From: Agromyces sp. ISL-38
Lineage (GTDB): Bacteria; Actinomycetota; Actinomycetes; Actinomycetales; Microbacteriaceae
Assembly: GCF_018613935.1 (NCBI RefSeq)
Contig: NZ_JAGGPF010000002.1
Span: 124,001-188,000 of the forward strand
Reading direction: 5' to 3'
DNA length: 64,000 nucleotides
A program made the translations under genes and the position numbers. Numbering within the stretch: position 1 is the stretch's first letter; each line of letters starts with the position of its first letter. Under the pieces are notes generated by a model. It saw only the letters and a program-made list of their open reading frames with translations, had not been told where the DNA came from and made no database searches. Shown in pieces: positions 1-9,428 of the stretch.

Positions 1-360
1 GACGCTCGCGGTGGCGCGCGGCTCGTAGGTGGGCGCCATGATGCCGAGTGAGGCGTAGGCGGCGGTGAACTCGAGCTCGACGCGGTAGGCGAGCGCCCAC
101 CACTCCTCGGCGCGCTCCTCGCTCGCGGCCTGGAGGATCTTGTCGTCGATATCGGTGACATTGCGCACGAACGCGACGTCGTAGCCGCGATACGCGAGCC
201 AACGGCGCAGGATGTCGTAGACGAGCGCGCTGCGCAGGTGTCCGATGTGCGGGCTCGACTGCACCGTGGGCCCGCAGACGTACATGCCGACGTGCCCCTC
301 GCGGAGGGGCACGAAGTCACGCAGGGCCTGGGCCTTGGAGTCGTAGAGTCGCACGGTCAC
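1..360 (-). CDS. cysS: Cysteinyl-tRNA synthetase, N-terminal part (cut by window edge)
   Basis: Charges tRNA-Cys with cysteine in the cytoplasm. The reverse strand reads from GTG at 360 ([16 protein letters not shown]...) through the class I synthetase signature [16 protein letters not shown], in which HIGH is the ATP-binding motif, and then [13 protein letters not shown], typical of CysRS. About 120 residues are inside the window; the gene continues beyond position 1. An in-frame GTG at 354 is a possible alternative start. It lies 99 nt downstream of ispDF on the same strand, the usual carD-ispD-ispF-cysS order of actinobacteria, so it is probably co-transcribed. The identification is firm from the motifs; the rest of the protein cannot be judged. 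Confidence 0.93.
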   Translation of the reverse strand, partial: MTVRLYDSKAQALRDFVPLREGHVGMYVCGPTVQSSPHIGHLRSALVYDILRRWLAYRGYDVAFVRNVTDIDDKILQAASEERAEEWWALAYRVELEFTAAYASLGIMAPTYEPRATASV

Positions 361-459
361 CCGCCAAGCCTACCGGCGACGATCCGGGCGTCCGACGTGT
401 GACGCGGGCGCAGTGCAGCGCCGGTGGGCTGCGCGGCGGCGGGCGCAACGGCGAGCGCT

Positions 460-1677
460 TCAGGCGGGCATGAGCAATGCCGTCGCGATCGCGGAGACGC
501 CTTCGCCGCGGCCCGTGAAGCCGAGCGCGTCGCTCGTCGTCGCCGCGACGCTCACGGGGGCGCCGAGGATGCCGGAGAGCAGCGCCTCGGCCTCCGCCCG
601 GCGGGGCGCGAGCTTGGGGCGGTTGCCCACGAGCTGCACCGAGACGTTGCCGATCACGAAGCCCGCTTCCCGCACCCGCCGCAGTGTCTCGCGGAGGAAC
701 ACCTCGCCGTGAGCGCCGTCGAGTGCAGGGTCGCCGGTGCCGAAGATGGCGCCGACGTCGCCGAGGCCGGCAGCGGCCAGGAGCGCGTCGCAGATCGCAT
801 GGCAGGCGGCGTCACCGTCGGAGTGGCCGGCGAGTCCGCGCTCCCCCGGCCAGTGCAATCCGGCGAGCCAGAGCGGTACAGCCTGGTCGTCGGCGTAGGC
901 GTGCACGTCGACTCCGGTGCCGACGCGCGGCGTGCCTCCGTTACCGGAGCCGGCCGGCGCCGCGCCCGCGACGGCGGTCTCGCCCTCGCGCTCGGCGACG
1001 AGCTGTTCGGCGCGGTGCAGGTCGGCGGGGAGCGTGATCTTGAACGCGCGGGTGTCGCCGTGCACGACGTCGACCTCGAGGCCCGTGGATGCCACGAGCG
1101 CAGCGTCGTCGGTGTACTCCTCGTGGGCGTGCGAGTACGCCCAGTCGAGCGCACCTCGCGGGAAGCCCTGCGGAGTCTGCATCGCGGCGAGCTCGGAGCG
1201 GTCGACCGTCTCGAGCACTCGCCCTGAGGCGTCGACGCGCTTGACGGTGTCGACCACCGCGAGCGCGGGCACGACCCCCCGCCCCCGAGCGCGGACGGCC
1301 GCGGCGACCTCCTCGAAGACGTCGGGCGGAGTCAGCGGACGCGCGGCGTCGTGCACGAGTACCGTGTCGATGAGGCGGGGCAGCACGGCGAGTCCGCGGG
1401 AGACCGACTCCTGGCGCGTGGCGCCACCGGCCACCACGTCGAACGGAGCGGATGCCGCCGCCGCGACGGGCGCGTAACGCTCGCGCGTCTCGTCGGCCCG
1501 TTCGGCCGGCACGACGAGCACGACGTGCGGCGTCTCGCGCATGCCGAGCACGGCATCGAGGGCGACGCCGAGGATGGTGTCGCCGCCGAGCGGCACGAAC
1601 GCCTTGGGCTCGGAATGCCCGAGACGGGTGCCGCTGCCGGCGGCGACGACGATGACGGCGATGGTCACGGAGCTCAC
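460..1677 (-). CDS. ispDF: Bifunctional IspD/IspF of the MEP isoprenoid pathway
   Basis: A 405-residue fusion catalysing two steps of the non-mevalonate pathway. The N-terminal half (about 1-230) is the CTP:MEP cytidylyltransferase: [11 protein letters not shown] nucleotide-binding loop and the HDAARPLTP motif. The C-terminal half (about 245-405) is MECDP synthase IspF, with metal-ligand motif GVDVHAY, then [15 protein letters not shown] and [14 protein letters not shown]. The intermediate enzyme IspE is not encoded here. The start is GTG at 1677; a GTG at 1668 is also possible. It lies between carD and cysS, all on the minus strand with short gaps, suggesting an operon. Fused IspDF is known from several bacterial groups, so the fusion is not novel. 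Confidence 0.95.
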   Translation of the reverse strand: MSSVTIAVIVVAAGSGTRLGHSEPKAFVPLGGDTILGVALDAVLGMRETPHVVLVVPAERADETRERYAPVAAAASAPFDVVAGGATRQESVSRGLAVLPRLIDTVLVHDAARPLTPPDVFEEVAAAVRARGRGVVPALAVVDTVKRVDASGRVLETVDRSELAAMQTPQGFPRGALDWAYSHAHEEYTDDAALVASTGLEVDVVHGDTRAFKITLPADLHRAEQLVAEREGETAVAGAAPAGSGNGGTPRVGTGVDVHAYADDQAVPLWLAGLHWPGERGLAGHSDGDAACHAICDALLAAAGLGDVGAIFGTGDPALDGAHGEVFLRETLRRVREAGFVIGNVSVQLVGNRPKLAPRRAEAEALLSGILGAPVSVAATTSDALGFTGRGEGVSAIATALLMPA

Positions 1678-1750
1678 GAGTCGAGCGTATCCCCGACCGG
1701 TTCAGCAGGCGCGCCGAATACTGCCATCGACGGCATCGGAAGTGCTGCGC

Positions 1751-2233
1751 CTAGGAGGCGAGCACCTCGTCGAGCACGGTCGACGCCTGCTCTTCGTCGG
1801 TCTTCTCGGCGAGCGCGAGCTCGGAGATGAGGATCTGACGTGCCTTCGCGAGCATGCGCTTCTCGCCCGCGGAGAGACCGCGATCCTGATCGCGACGCCA
1901 CAGGTCGCGCACGACCTCGGAGACCTTGATCACATCGCCGGAGGCGAGCTTCTCGAGGTTCGCCTTGTAGCGGCGAGACCAGTTCGTGGGCTCTTCGGTG
2001 AAGGGAGCGCGCAGTACCTCGAAGACCTTGTCGAGGCCCTCTTTGCCGATGACGTCACGAACGCCGACGAGGTCGACGTTCTCAGCCGGAACCTCGATGA
2101 CGAGGTCGCCTTGCGTGACGTTCAGCTTGAGGTAGAGCTTCTCTTCACCCTTGATGATCCGTTTCTTCACCTCGGTGATCGTTGCGGCTCCGTGGTGGGG
2201 GTAAACGACGGTTTCGCCAACCTCAAAAAGCAT
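1751..2233 (-). CDS. carD: CarD-family RNA polymerase-binding regulator
   Basis: A global transcription factor that binds the RNA polymerase beta subunit and stabilises the open promoter complex, with strong effects on rRNA promoters in mycobacteria. The 160-residue product starts [17 protein letters not shown], the typical beginning of the Tudor-like RNAP-interaction domain (about 1-60), followed by a helical DNA-binding part containing the Trp of [16 protein letters not shown] at 2233 was preferred to an upstream in-frame start at 2254 because AAAGGA sits 9 nt before it and the family begins at this residue. It is first of the carD-ispDF-cysS run and divergent from a lipoprotein gene. On the minus strand TATCCT, near 2260, could be its -10 box. 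Confidence 0.94.
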   Translation of the reverse strand: MLFEVGETVVYPHHGAATITEVKKRIIKGEEKLYLKLNVTQGDLVIEVPAENVDLVGVRDVIGKEGLDKVFEVLRAPFTEEPTNWSRRYKANLEKLASGDVIKVSEVVRDLWRRDQDRGLSAGEKRMLAKARQILISELALAEKTDEEQASTVLDEVLAS

Positions 2234-2393
2234 GAATGAATGTCCTTTCGGCAACTTTCAGGATATCACATCGGGATCGTGCTAAGGTTCGCCACCCCTC
2301 CGGAGCGGGGCCGGGCCGTAGGCTACACTCGGTCTCGATCCCTTCGTGCACGGGCCATCGGAGCCCGTGCGCACGCTCGTACTTGGAGGTTCT

Positions 2394-2855
2394 GTGAAGG
2401 CGCGTCTTGCGGCATCCGCTGCTCTCGCTCTCGGTCTCGCACTGGGCAACAGCGGCTGCGCGATGCTCACCTACCAGGCCACCACCGAGGCCTACACCCC
2501 GAGCGACGGCATCGCTGCCAACGTCGGCGACCTCGACTTGCGCAACGTGCTCATCGTGAGCGACGACGGCGTCGACGGCAACCTCATCATGACGGTCGTC
2601 AACACCGGCGAAGAGGATGTCTCGCTCGGCGTGCAGTTCGGCGAAGGCGGCTCCGAGACGCTCGAGGTCGAGATCGAAGCGGGCGAGTCGCTCGTGCTCG
2701 GCGACGACGAAGAGCCGCTCCTCCTCGAGGGCATCGACACGGAGCCCGGTACGTTCCTGCCCGTGTACTTCCAGTACGGCGATGCCGAGGGCGCTGAGAA
2801 GCTCGTGCCCGTGCTCGACAGCAGCCTGCCCGAGTACTCCTCCTTCGCACCGTAG
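2394..2855 (+). CDS. Putative secreted lipoprotein, unknown function
   Basis: 153 residues. The N-terminus (VKARLAASAALALGLALGNSGC) is a signal peptide ending in a lipobox-like GNSGC, so the mature protein is probably anchored by Cys near residue 22 outside the membrane. The rest is acidic and rich in beta-type sequence (DLDLRNVLIVSDDGVDGNLIMTVVN...GEEDVSLGVQF), compatible with a small Ig-like or PCuAC-like beta sandwich, but no metal-binding Met/His cluster is obvious. GTG at 2394 is chosen because GGAGG precedes it by 4 nt; TACACT at 2324-2329 is a plausible -10. It is divergent from carD and convergent with regX3. Function unknown. Confidence 0.75.
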   Translation: MKARLAASAALALGLALGNSGCAMLTYQATTEAYTPSDGIAANVGDLDLRNVLIVSDDGVDGNLIMTVVNTGEEDVSLGVQFGEGGSETLEVEIEAGESLVLGDDEEPLLLEGIDTEPGTFLPVYFQYGDAEGAEKLVPVLDSSLPEYSSFAP

Positions 2856-2907
2856 AACGGGCCTGCAGCCCGCTCACGCGGCTCCCCCGGGAGAGCGCCC
2901 GCGTTCC

Positions 2908-3588
2908 TCAGGCTTCGAAGCGATAGCCGAGGCCGCGCACGGTCACGAGCTGCACGGGCTCTGACGGTGCGACCTCGATCTTCGAGCGGATGCGCTTGAT
3001 GTGCACGTCGAGAGTCTTGGTGTCACCGAAGTAGTCCGAGCCCCACACCCGGTCGATGAGCTGGCCCCGCGTGAGCACCCGGCCCGGATTGCGCATGAGC
3101 AGTTCGAGCAGTTCGAATTCCTTGAGCGGCATGGGCACCGGCACCCCATCGACCTCGACGGTGTGCCGGTCGACGTCCATGCGCACCCGGCCACCCTCGA
3201 TGACGGCCTCGTCGAATTCCTCGACCTCGAGCCGGCGTCGCAGCACGGCACGGATGCGAGCGAGGAGCTCCCTCGTCGAGTACGGCTTCGTCACGTAGTC
3301 GTCGGCACCGAGCTCGAGCCCCACGACGATGTCGATCTCGGAATCCTTGGCCGTGAGCATGATGATCGGCACCGTCGACCGCGTGCGGATCTCACGACAC
3401 ACCTCGGTGCCGGGCAGTCCGGGCAGCATGAGGTCGAGGAGCACGAGGTCGGCTCCGCGCTGGTCGAATGCGGCGACGGCCGAAGGGCCGTCATCGGCGA
3501 CCTCCACCTCGTACCCCTCGCGTCCGAGCAGAAAGCTCAGCGGGTCGCTCAGCGCGATCTCGTCTTCGACGAGCAGGATGCGGGTCAC
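2908..3588 (-). CDS. regX3: Response regulator RegX3/PhoP type
   Basis: OmpR-class response regulator of 226 residues, predicted to control the phosphate-starvation response. The receiver domain (1-115) has the acidic pair in LLVEDE, phospho-acceptor Asp52 in VLLDLMLPGLPG and conserved Lys in DDYVTKPYSTREL. The C-terminal winged helix (about 130-226) contains LTRGQLIDRVWGSDYFGDTKTLDVHIKRIRSKIE and ends VTVRGLGYRFEA. ATG overlaps the end of senX3 by 4 nt, so the two are translationally coupled. Divergent phoU and downstream pstSCAB and ppk support the RegX3/PhoP assignment. Candidate binding sites are at 4882-4914 and 13991-14012. Confidence 0.92.
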   Translation of the reverse strand: MTRILLVEDEIALSDPLSFLLGREGYEVEVADDGPSAVAAFDQRGADLVLLDLMLPGLPGTEVCREIRTRSTVPIIMLTAKDSEIDIVVGLELGADDYVTKPYSTRELLARIRAVLRRRLEVEEFDEAVIEGGRVRMDVDRHTVEVDGVPVPMPLKEFELLELLMRNPGRVLTRGQLIDRVWGSDYFGDTKTLDVHIKRIRSKIEVAPSEPVQLVTVRGLGYRFEA

Positions 3589-4811
3589 GTGCGGTCTCCT
3601 CGGTTCTTCACGGCGAGCTTCGCCGTCGTTGCTGGTGCGACATCCGTCACGACGGTGTCAGAACCTTCGGCGCCGTCGGCCTCGATGGCGGCCTCGGCCA
3701 CGGGAAGCCGGATCATGAAGGTCGATCCGCGCCCGGGTTGCGACCACACGCGCACGTCGCCGCCGTGATTCTGCACCGTGTGCTTCACGATGCTGAGCCC
3801 GAGCCCTGAGCCGCCCGTGTTGCGCGCGCGTGCCTGGTCGACTCGGTAGAACCGTTCGAACACCCGGTCGAGCTCGTCTTCGGCGATGCCGATGCCCTGG
3901 TCGGTGACGGCGATCTCCACGAGGTCGCCGTTCACCTTGGCGCCCACCCCGACACGGCCGCCCTCGTTCGAATAGGCGATCGCGTTGGAGACGAGATTGT
4001 GCACGGCCACCACCATGAGGGCCCGGTCGCCGTACACCTGGGCGCCCGTCGACGCGCGCACCGCGATGTCCACACGCTTCGCTGCCGCGATGACCCGGTT
4101 CTGGTCGACCGCGGTCGCCACGGCGTCGTCGACATCGACGAGCACGTCGGGCCTCACGGCATCACGCGCCTGCAGCCGCGACAGCTCGATGACCTCGTTC
4201 GTGATGTGCGCGAGGCGCGTGGCCTCGATCGAGAGCCGGCCTGCGAACCGCCGAACCTGCTCGGGCTCGTCGGCCGCCTGGTCGAGGGCCTCGGCGAGCA
4301 GGCTCACCGACGAGATCGGCGTCTTCAGCTCGTGGCTGATGTTCGCGACGAAGTCGCGGCGCACCTCGTCGAGCCGATGCGCCTCGGTGCGGTCTTCGGC
4401 GAGCAGCAGCACGAATCGGGTGCCGAGCCGCGCCACGCGCACGCGCAGCCGGAGGAGCGAATCGCCGAACGGCCCGCGAGGAAGGCTCAGCTCGGTGTCG
4501 ACCGGATCGCCGCCGCGGCGTACGGAGACCACGAACGCGAGCAGTTCGGGATGCACGAGCGCCTGCTGGCGCACGAGCCCCATGGCGAGGGCGCCCGGCG
4601 AGGCCTTCAGCACGTTGTTCGACGGGTCGAGCACGACGCCGGCCGACTCCAGCACCTCGAGCACGTGGTCGACTCCGTCGGGAATGGTCGGCGCGGCGAC
4701 GCGCGCGGCACTCGAACCACGGCGTTCGGCCATGTGCAGCACGATCATGAATGCGGCACCGAGGAAGATGCCGAAGGCGAGTGCGGTGAGCACCACCCAC
4801 GTGGAGTCCAT
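3585..4811 (-). CDS. senX3: Sensor histidine kinase SenX3/PhoR type
   Basis: 408 residues. A single N-terminal membrane helix (about 5-27) is followed by a PAS-like region (about 45-140). The HisKA box has phospho-acceptor His160 in NISHELKTPISSVSLLAEAL, and the HATPase_c domain (about 270-385) has the N-box HNLVSNAIAYS, DQGIGIAEDELDRVFERFYRVD and GGSGLGLSIVKH. It partners RegX3, encoded next with a 4-nt overlap. As in mycobacterial SenX3, phosphate is probably sensed through PstSCAB and PhoU rather than directly. An ATG start at 4811 faces phoU across a short control region. Confidence 0.92.
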   Translation of the reverse strand: MDSTWVVLTALAFGIFLGAAFMIVLHMAERRGSSAARVAAPTIPDGVDHVLEVLESAGVVLDPSNNVLKASPGALAMGLVRQQALVHPELLAFVVSVRRGGDPVDTELSLPRGPFGDSLLRLRVRVARLGTRFVLLLAEDRTEAHRLDEVRRDFVANISHELKTPISSVSLLAEALDQAADEPEQVRRFAGRLSIEATRLAHITNEVIELSRLQARDAVRPDVLVDVDDAVATAVDQNRVIAAAKRVDIAVRASTGAQVYGDRALMVVAVHNLVSNAIAYSNEGGRVGVGAKVNGDLVEIAVTDQGIGIAEDELDRVFERFYRVDQARARNTGGSGLGLSIVKHTVQNHGGDVRVWSQPGRGSTFMIRLPVAEAAIEADGAEGSDTVVTDVAPATTAKLAVKNRGDRT

Positions 4812-4881
4812 GCCACAACACTAACGAGCCGGATGGCCCCGATAGTCCGTTGTCCGGCCGTCCGGCGGTACGTTAGTGAGT

Positions 4882-4914
4882 GTTCAGGGTCCCAGAACCT
4901 GTTGTTCACTTGCA
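4882..4914. promoter_or_regulatory. Candidate PHO box between senX3 and phoU
   Basis: Three consecutive 11-nt units: GTTCAGGGTCC, CAGAACCTGTT and GTTCACTTGCA. The first and third match the GTTCA core of the actinobacterial PhoP/RegX3 direct-repeat unit; the middle one is poor. The outer cores are 22 nt apart (two units). The site lies in the divergent region between senX3-regX3 and phoU, where autoregulation would be expected. Call based on pattern only. Confidence 0.5.
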
Positions 4915-4989
4915 GCCGGGAGGATATCCCGGGGCCGGATCGACCCCATGCTCGCCGTGCGCGGGCTCGAGCAGACAAGGATTTCGTAC

Positions 4990-5649
4990 ATGCGTGAGGT
5001 GTTCCAGCAGGAACTGCGCGAGGTGCAGGACCGACTCGTCGAGATCGCCGATCTCGTCGCCGAATCGATCGAGAAGGCGACGAGGGCGTTCAACGAGTCC
5101 GACGTGAGCCTCGCCGAGGAGGTGATCGCCGACGACGACCGCATCGACCAGAACACGGTGGCCATCGACGAGCTCGCCATCACGATCCTCGCGAGGCAGC
5201 AGCCGGTCGCGCGCGACCTGCGCATCGTCGTGAGCGCACTGCGCATCAGCGCCTCGCTCGAGCGCATGGGTGACATGTCCACGCACATCGCCCAGCTCGC
5301 CCGCTACCGGTTCCCCGACAAGGTGGTGCCGAAGTCGCTTCGTCCGACCTTCGCCGAGATGGGCCGCCTCGACGTCGAGATCGCCCGCAAGCTCGTGGAG
5401 CTGCTCCGCAGCGAAGACGTTCCCCTCGCCGAGGAGATCCGCAACGAAGACGACAAGGTCGACGCCCTGCATCTCAAGGTCTTCGACAAGGTGCTCGGCG
5501 AGACGTGGAAGGGCGAGGCGGTCGACACCGTCGACGCCACCCTCGCGAGCCGCTACCACGAGCGCTTCGCCGACCACGCCGTGTCGATCGCCAAGAAGGT
5601 GCAGTACCTCGCGACCGGCGACTGGGATCCCGAGAAGTCGGCGCTCTGA
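4990..5649 (+). CDS. phoU: Phosphate transport regulator PhoU
   Basis: 219-residue cytoplasmic protein linking the Pst transporter with the phosphate-sensing kinase. It consists of two PhoU three-helix repeats (about 1-105 and 115-219). Metal-binding-type motifs are visible in repeat 1 (SLAEEVIADDDRIDQNTVAIDELA) and repeat 2 (PLAEEIRNEDDKVDALHLKVFD). ATG at 4990 was chosen over earlier in-frame starts because the family begins MREVFQQELREVQD and AAGG lies 9 nt upstream. It is divergent from senX3-regX3 and separated from gpmA by a strong hairpin. Separation of phoU from pst and pairing with senX3 is common in actinobacteria. Confidence 0.93.
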   Translation: MREVFQQELREVQDRLVEIADLVAESIEKATRAFNESDVSLAEEVIADDDRIDQNTVAIDELAITILARQQPVARDLRIVVSALRISASLERMGDMSTHIAQLARYRFPDKVVPKSLRPTFAEMGRLDVEIARKLVELLRSEDVPLAEEIRNEDDKVDALHLKVFDKVLGETWKGEAVDTVDATLASRYHERFADHAVSIAKKVQYLATGDWDPEKSAL

Positions 5650-5665
5650 CCGAACAAGGGCACGG

Positions 5666-5700
5666 CGAAGGGCGGGGGATGTCGCATCCCCCGCCCTTCG
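5666..5700. terminator. Bidirectional terminator hairpin between phoU and gpmA
   Basis: Perfect 16-bp stem: CGAAGGGCGGGGGATG at 5666-5681, loop TCG, and its exact reverse complement at 5685-5700. It sits between two convergent genes. There is no T-run, as is usual for high-GC actinobacterial terminators. Confidence 0.85.
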
Positions 5701-5735
5701 CGTTCCCGGCGCTACTCGATCACCGGAGGGCGCCG

Positions 5736-6482
5736 TTACTTCCTGCCCTGCGCGGCAACGGCTGCGGCGCCTGCCGCGGCAGCCTCGGGGTCGAGGTACG
5801 TGCCCGGCTCGAGCGGCATGAAGTCGTCGCCGAGGCGGTAGACGAGCGGGATGCCCGTGGGGATGTTGAGCTCGGCGATGTCGGCGTCGCTGATGCCGTC
5901 GAGGTGCTTCACGAGCGCACGGAGCGAGTTGCCGTGGGCGGTGACGAGCACGACCTTCCCGGCTTCGAGGTCGGGGATGAGGTCGCTGCGCCAATACGGC
6001 AGCATGCGGGCGATGACGTCTTTCAGGCACTCGGTGCGCGGCAGCTCGCCATCGGCGAGGTCGGCGTAGCGCGGGTCGCCGAACTGCGACCACTGGGCGT
6101 CGTCGGCCAGCTCGGGCGGCGGCACGTCGAACGAGCGACGCCAGAGCTGGAACTGCTCGGGGCCGTACTTCTCGAGCGTCTCGGCCTTGTCGAGGCCCTG
6201 CAGCGCACCGTAGTGGCGCTCGTTCAGGCGCCACGAACGGCGAACGTCGATCCACGCGCGATCGGCGACGTCGAGCGCGATGTTCGCCGTCTGGATCGCC
6301 CGTGTGAGCACCGAGGTGTGCTGCACGTCGGGCAGCACACCGTGCTCGACGAGGAGCTCGCCGGCGCGGTTCGCCTCGGTCTCGCCGAGCTCGCTGAGTC
6401 GAACGTCGACCCAACCGGTGAACAGGTTCTTCTGGTTCCATACGCTGTTGCCGTGACGCAGCAGCACGAGGGTGTGAGGCAT
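5736..6482 (-). CDS. gpmA: Cofactor-dependent phosphoglycerate mutase
   Basis: Interconverts 3- and 2-phosphoglycerate in glycolysis and gluconeogenesis using a phosphohistidine. The 248-residue product begins [31 protein letters not shown], containing the catalytic RHG and the dPGM-specific NLFTGW, and has the second active-site stretch [15 protein letters not shown] and the late [14 protein letters not shown]is. ATG at 6482 agrees with the family start. It is the last gene of a minus-strand run beginning near 9875, with a 101-nt gap to the FUSC gene, and ends at the 5666-5700 terminator. Confidence 0.95.
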   Translation of the reverse strand: MPHTLVLLRHGNSVWNQKNLFTGWVDVRLSELGETEANRAGELLVEHGVLPDVQHTSVLTRAIQTANIALDVADRAWIDVRRSWRLNERHYGALQGLDKAETLEKYGPEQFQLWRRSFDVPPPELADDAQWSQFGDPRYADLADGELPRTECLKDVIARMLPYWRSDLIPDLEAGKVVLVTAHGNSLRALVKHLDGISDADIAELNIPTGIPLVYRLGDDFMPLEPGTYLDPEAAAAGAAAVAAQGRK

Positions 6483-6583
6483 GCCGAACAGCCTAACCCG
6501 GCGGCATCCGGTCACCCATTTCGAGGCGGCGGATGACGCAGGCGAACCCCATGGCAGGGGGGCCGGCTTCACGTGGCAGCGCG

Positions 6584-7663
6584 TCAGCCGGGCAGCAGCG
6601 TCCTCGCCTCATCGACGCTCAGCCCGGTGGCCGTGAGCATGTCGACAAGGTAGGGGCGAATCGCATGCACGGCGTTGCGGTCGCCGACCGGGGCGTCGGG
6701 CAGGAGGCGCTCGGGGTCGAGGTGACGCGTGATCTCGGCGAACGCCTGGCGCGCGATCGGCTGCGCAGCCACGTCGCGAAGGGAGTCGGCGAGCACGCCT
6801 AGCGCGACCGAGATGCGGCCGAGCAACTCGGCGATCTCAGGCCGCGGGGTGCCGTCGCGGAGCGTCCATTCGACACGTCGCGCCACGAGCCGAAGATTGC
6901 GCGTCGCGAGGTCGAGCCCTGCAAGCATGACGTGCAGCCGCTCGAGGTCGAAGCGGGAGCGGCGCACGAGCGGCGAGACGCGCGCGATCGCGAGTCCGGA
7001 GTCGACGGATGCCGCCCAGGCCTCGACGAGCGGCTGGGTTGCTCGCGCCCTCGACAGCGCGTGGCCCGCGGCATCCGGATCGCCGGCCTTCAGCGACGCC
7101 GCGAGCTCGCCGAGCACCGCCACGTGCTCGTCGAGGAGCCGGCGCCCGTCGCGCATCGCCGTGCGGCGCGGATCCCGCGGGATCACGGCGGTCGCGAGCA
7201 AGGCGAACGCGCCGCCGACGACGGCGTCGAGCGTGCGCACGAAGGGTCCGCCGTCGGGCGCCGGAACGAGCATGACGAGCGAGCACTGCACGGCTGCGAC
7301 GATCGCGAAGGCCGCGTTGCCCGAGAGCACGCGCGCGACGGCGAGCGTCAGCGCGAGGGCGATCGCATATTGCACGATGCCGGCTCCGAAGCCGAGGAGC
7401 AGCAACTCGGCGAGCGCGATGCCGAGCGTCATCCCGATCACCGTCTCGAGCACGCGAACGGGCCGGGCGTCGCGCACGAAGCCGAGCGCTGTGATGGCGA
7501 CGATCGCCGCGATCAGCGGCTGCTCGTGCCCGACCACGAACCGCGCGAACGCGTAGGACGCGACCGCGGTCGCCGTGATCTGCAGGATCGCGGGGAGGGA
7601 GTCCCCAAGCCGCCGTGAGCCCGCTGCGAATCGCGCTGCAAGCCCCTCGGCGGCCGTGGTCAC
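6584..7663 (-). CDS. FUSC-family integral membrane protein
   Basis: 359 residues. The N-terminal 170 hold about six hydrophobic helices in the FUSC/aromatic-acid-exporter pattern ([31 protein letters not shown]..., [17 protein letters not shown]..., [18 protein letters not shown]..., [18 protein letters not shown]). A cytoplasmic helical region of about 180 residues follows. Family members are proposed efflux proteins for aromatic acids or are of unknown function; no substrate can be inferred. GTG at 7663 overlaps the ygfZ stop (GTGA), so it is translationally coupled to ygfZ. Confidence 0.75.
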   Translation of the reverse strand: MTTAAEGLAARFAAGSRRLGDSLPAILQITATAVASYAFARFVVGHEQPLIAAIVAITALGFVRDARPVRVLETVIGMTLGIALAELLLLGFGAGIVQYAIALALTLAVARVLSGNAAFAIVAAVQCSLVMLVPAPDGGPFVRTLDAVVGGAFALLATAVIPRDPRRTAMRDGRRLLDEHVAVLGELAASLKAGDPDAAGHALSRARATQPLVEAWAASVDSGLAIARVSPLVRRSRFDLERLHVMLAGLDLATRNLRLVARRVEWTLRDGTPRPEIAELLGRISVALGVLADSLRDVAAQPIARQAFAEITRHLDPERLLPDAPVGDRNAVHAIRPYLVDMLTATGLSVDEARTLLPG

Positions 7664-8817
7664 TTGCGGACGCCGAGCCGAGGCAGTCTCGGCACCTCGA
7701 CCGCCGCGCCGGAGTCGGCAGGGACGATCTCGACCTGCGCCGCGGCGACGTCGATGCCGTGGCTCTCGACGATGAGGGTCAGGTCGGGCGGCACCTGCCG
7801 CTTCACGACGGCGAGGGCGATCGGCCCGAGCTCGTGGTGCACGGCGCTCGAGGTGACGTGGCCGACGGGGCGGCGCTCGGGTTCGGCGCCCGGCTCGGGC
7901 TCTGGCCGCAGCTTCTCACCGACCACGGCATCGCCCGCGACGGGCAGCACCGTGTCACTGCCGTCGAGGTGCAGCAGCACGAGCCGGCGCGGCGGCCTGC
8001 CGAGGTTCAGCACCTTGGCCACGGTCTCCTGACCGCGATAGCAGCCCTTGCCGAGATCGACGGCGCTGCGCAGCCAGTCGAGCTCGTGCGGGATCGATTT
8101 CTCGTCGACCTCGGTGGCGAGGCGCGGGCGCCACGCGGCGATGCGCAGGGCCTCGGCGGCGAGCGAACCCGCGGCGGCGACGCGGCCGGCCTCCACCGCT
8201 GCTGCAGCGTCGGCGAGCGCGTCGCGCGGCACGATGCGTTCGATCCAGTGCCACGCGGATGCCGGGTGGCCCGCCTCGTGCGCGTACTGGTAGCCGCCCG
8301 GGGTGAGCGCCGTCCAGGGGTCGACCCAGTTGAGGGCGATGCCGGCCGGCGTGAACGCCGCGGTCGCGGCATCCAGCGCCTCGACCGACATGGCGCCGAG
8401 CACCGCGAACTCGGAACTGCGGTCGGCGACCTCGACCCGGAGCATGAATCGCATGCGGTCGAGCCAGGCCGTGAGTGGCTCGGCCTCGGCCCCCTCGACG
8501 ATGAGCCACGTGGTCTCGCCGTCGTCGATGGCGTGCACCGCATGCTCGATTCGACCGGATGCGCCGAGGAAGAGCGCCTCGGCGCTCTCGCCGGGCTGCA
8601 CTCGGTCGAGCGCCTGGCTCGTCATCGAGTGCAGCCACGAGCGGCGGTCGGGGCCGGCGACGCTGACGACGCCGCGGTTGGAGAGGTCGACGATCGCCTC
8701 GCCGCGTTCGAGCTTGCGCTGCTCGACGATCGGGCCGCCGTAATGGCCGACGACGCCGGCGTCGACGCCCTCCGCGACGACGGCGCCGGGTATGGCGAGG
8801 AACGGGGAGGAGGTCAT
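7660..8817 (-). CDS. ygfZ: YgfZ/GcvT folate-binding protein
   Basis: 385 residues. YgfZ proteins bind tetrahydrofolate and assist assembly or repair of certain iron-sulphur proteins. The diagnostic KGCYxGQE motif is present as DLGKGCYRGQETVAKVLNLG, and the GcvT-like beta-barrel fold is recognisable (AIVDLSNRGVVSVAGPDRRSWLHSMTSQAL, then GRIEHAVHAIDDG). ATG at 8817 overlaps the last base of the upstream nitrobindin-like gene's stop (TGATG), and the 3' end overlaps the FUSC start, so three genes are translationally linked. Confidence 0.88.
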   Translation of the reverse strand: MTSSPFLAIPGAVVAEGVDAGVVGHYGGPIVEQRKLERGEAIVDLSNRGVVSVAGPDRRSWLHSMTSQALDRVQPGESAEALFLGASGRIEHAVHAIDDGETTWLIVEGAEAEPLTAWLDRMRFMLRVEVADRSSEFAVLGAMSVEALDAATAAFTPAGIALNWVDPWTALTPGGYQYAHEAGHPASAWHWIERIVPRDALADAAAAVEAGRVAAAGSLAAEALRIAAWRPRLATEVDEKSIPHELDWLRSAVDLGKGCYRGQETVAKVLNLGRPPRRLVLLHLDGSDTVLPVAGDAVVGEKLRPEPEPGAEPERRPVGHVTSSAVHHELGPIALAVVKRQVPPDLTLIVESHGIDVAAAQVEIVPADSGAAVEVPRLPRLGVRK

Positions 8818-9425
8818 CAGTCCACTTTCGCGAGTCGAGCAGAGGCGTGGGTGCGCAGGTCCTGGCCGAGCGCTGCGATGTCCCACGCCCACAGCAGGTG
8901 CGCCTCGACGAGGCCGTAGAGCCGGGTCGCCGCCGCGTAGTCCTTCGCGCCCGCGGTGCGCATCACGGCGTCGGTCGCGAGGTCGATGCGCGGCCCCTTC
9001 ACCTGGCCGAGGTAGAGCTCGCTGACACCGCCCGGGTGCACGATCGACACCTCGAGGTCGAATCCGCCGTCGGCGTTGCGCAGGGTCTCCACGGAATCGG
9101 CGTCGGGATAGGGCGGCTCGCCGACCGCCGGGAGCAGCGCCGGGCCGACGTCGCCCTCGCCGAGATCGCGCGCGATGCGCCAGTAGCCGGTCTCGGTGGC
9201 GAGAGGGGCCGGCTCGCCGCCCACCGTCTCGGGGAAGAGCCACGTGTACGACGTGTAGTTCAGGTGCGGGAGACCGTCGTGGCTGAAGCTCACCCGCTGG
9301 CCGAACTCGTGGGTGACCGACCCATCGCCGATCTTGTAGTCGATCACACCGGATCCCTCCCAGACCCCGATGAGCCAGGAGAGCGGAACGAGCTCGGCCG
9401 GAAGGTCGACGGGCAACTCGATCAC
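8817..9425 (-). CDS. Nitrobindin-like (FABP-fold, THAP4-type) heme protein
   Basis: 202 residues with the N-terminal GxWxGxG-type motif LIGVWEGSG, then a ten-strand beta-barrel-type sequence ending in YAAATRLYGLVEAHLLWAWDIAALGQDLRTHASARL. Family members bind ferric heme through a C-terminal His and isomerise peroxynitrite to nitrate; a His in the final helical part could be this ligand (inference). The start is GTG at 9425, 3 nt after the stop of a 38-residue membrane protein gene. Actinobacterial members are often annotated FABP family or DUF1794. Coupling to ygfZ suggests a shared oxidative or nitrosative-stress role. Confidence 0.82.
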   Translation of the reverse strand: MIELPVDLPAELVPLSWLIGVWEGSGVIDYKIGDGSVTHEFGQRVSFSHDGLPHLNYTSYTWLFPETVGGEPAPLATETGYWRIARDLGEGDVGPALLPAVGEPPYPDADSVETLRNADGGFDLEVSIVHPGGVSELYLGQVKGPRIDLATDAVMRTAGAKDYAAATRLYGLVEAHLLWAWDIAALGQDLRTHASARLAKVD

Positions 9426-9428
9426 GAG

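Noticed and set aside
4906-6441. 511-residue minus-strand ORF across phoU and gpmA
   Set aside because: Arg-rich and crossing the phoU-gpmA terminator in an antisense sense; both true genes have strong family motifs.
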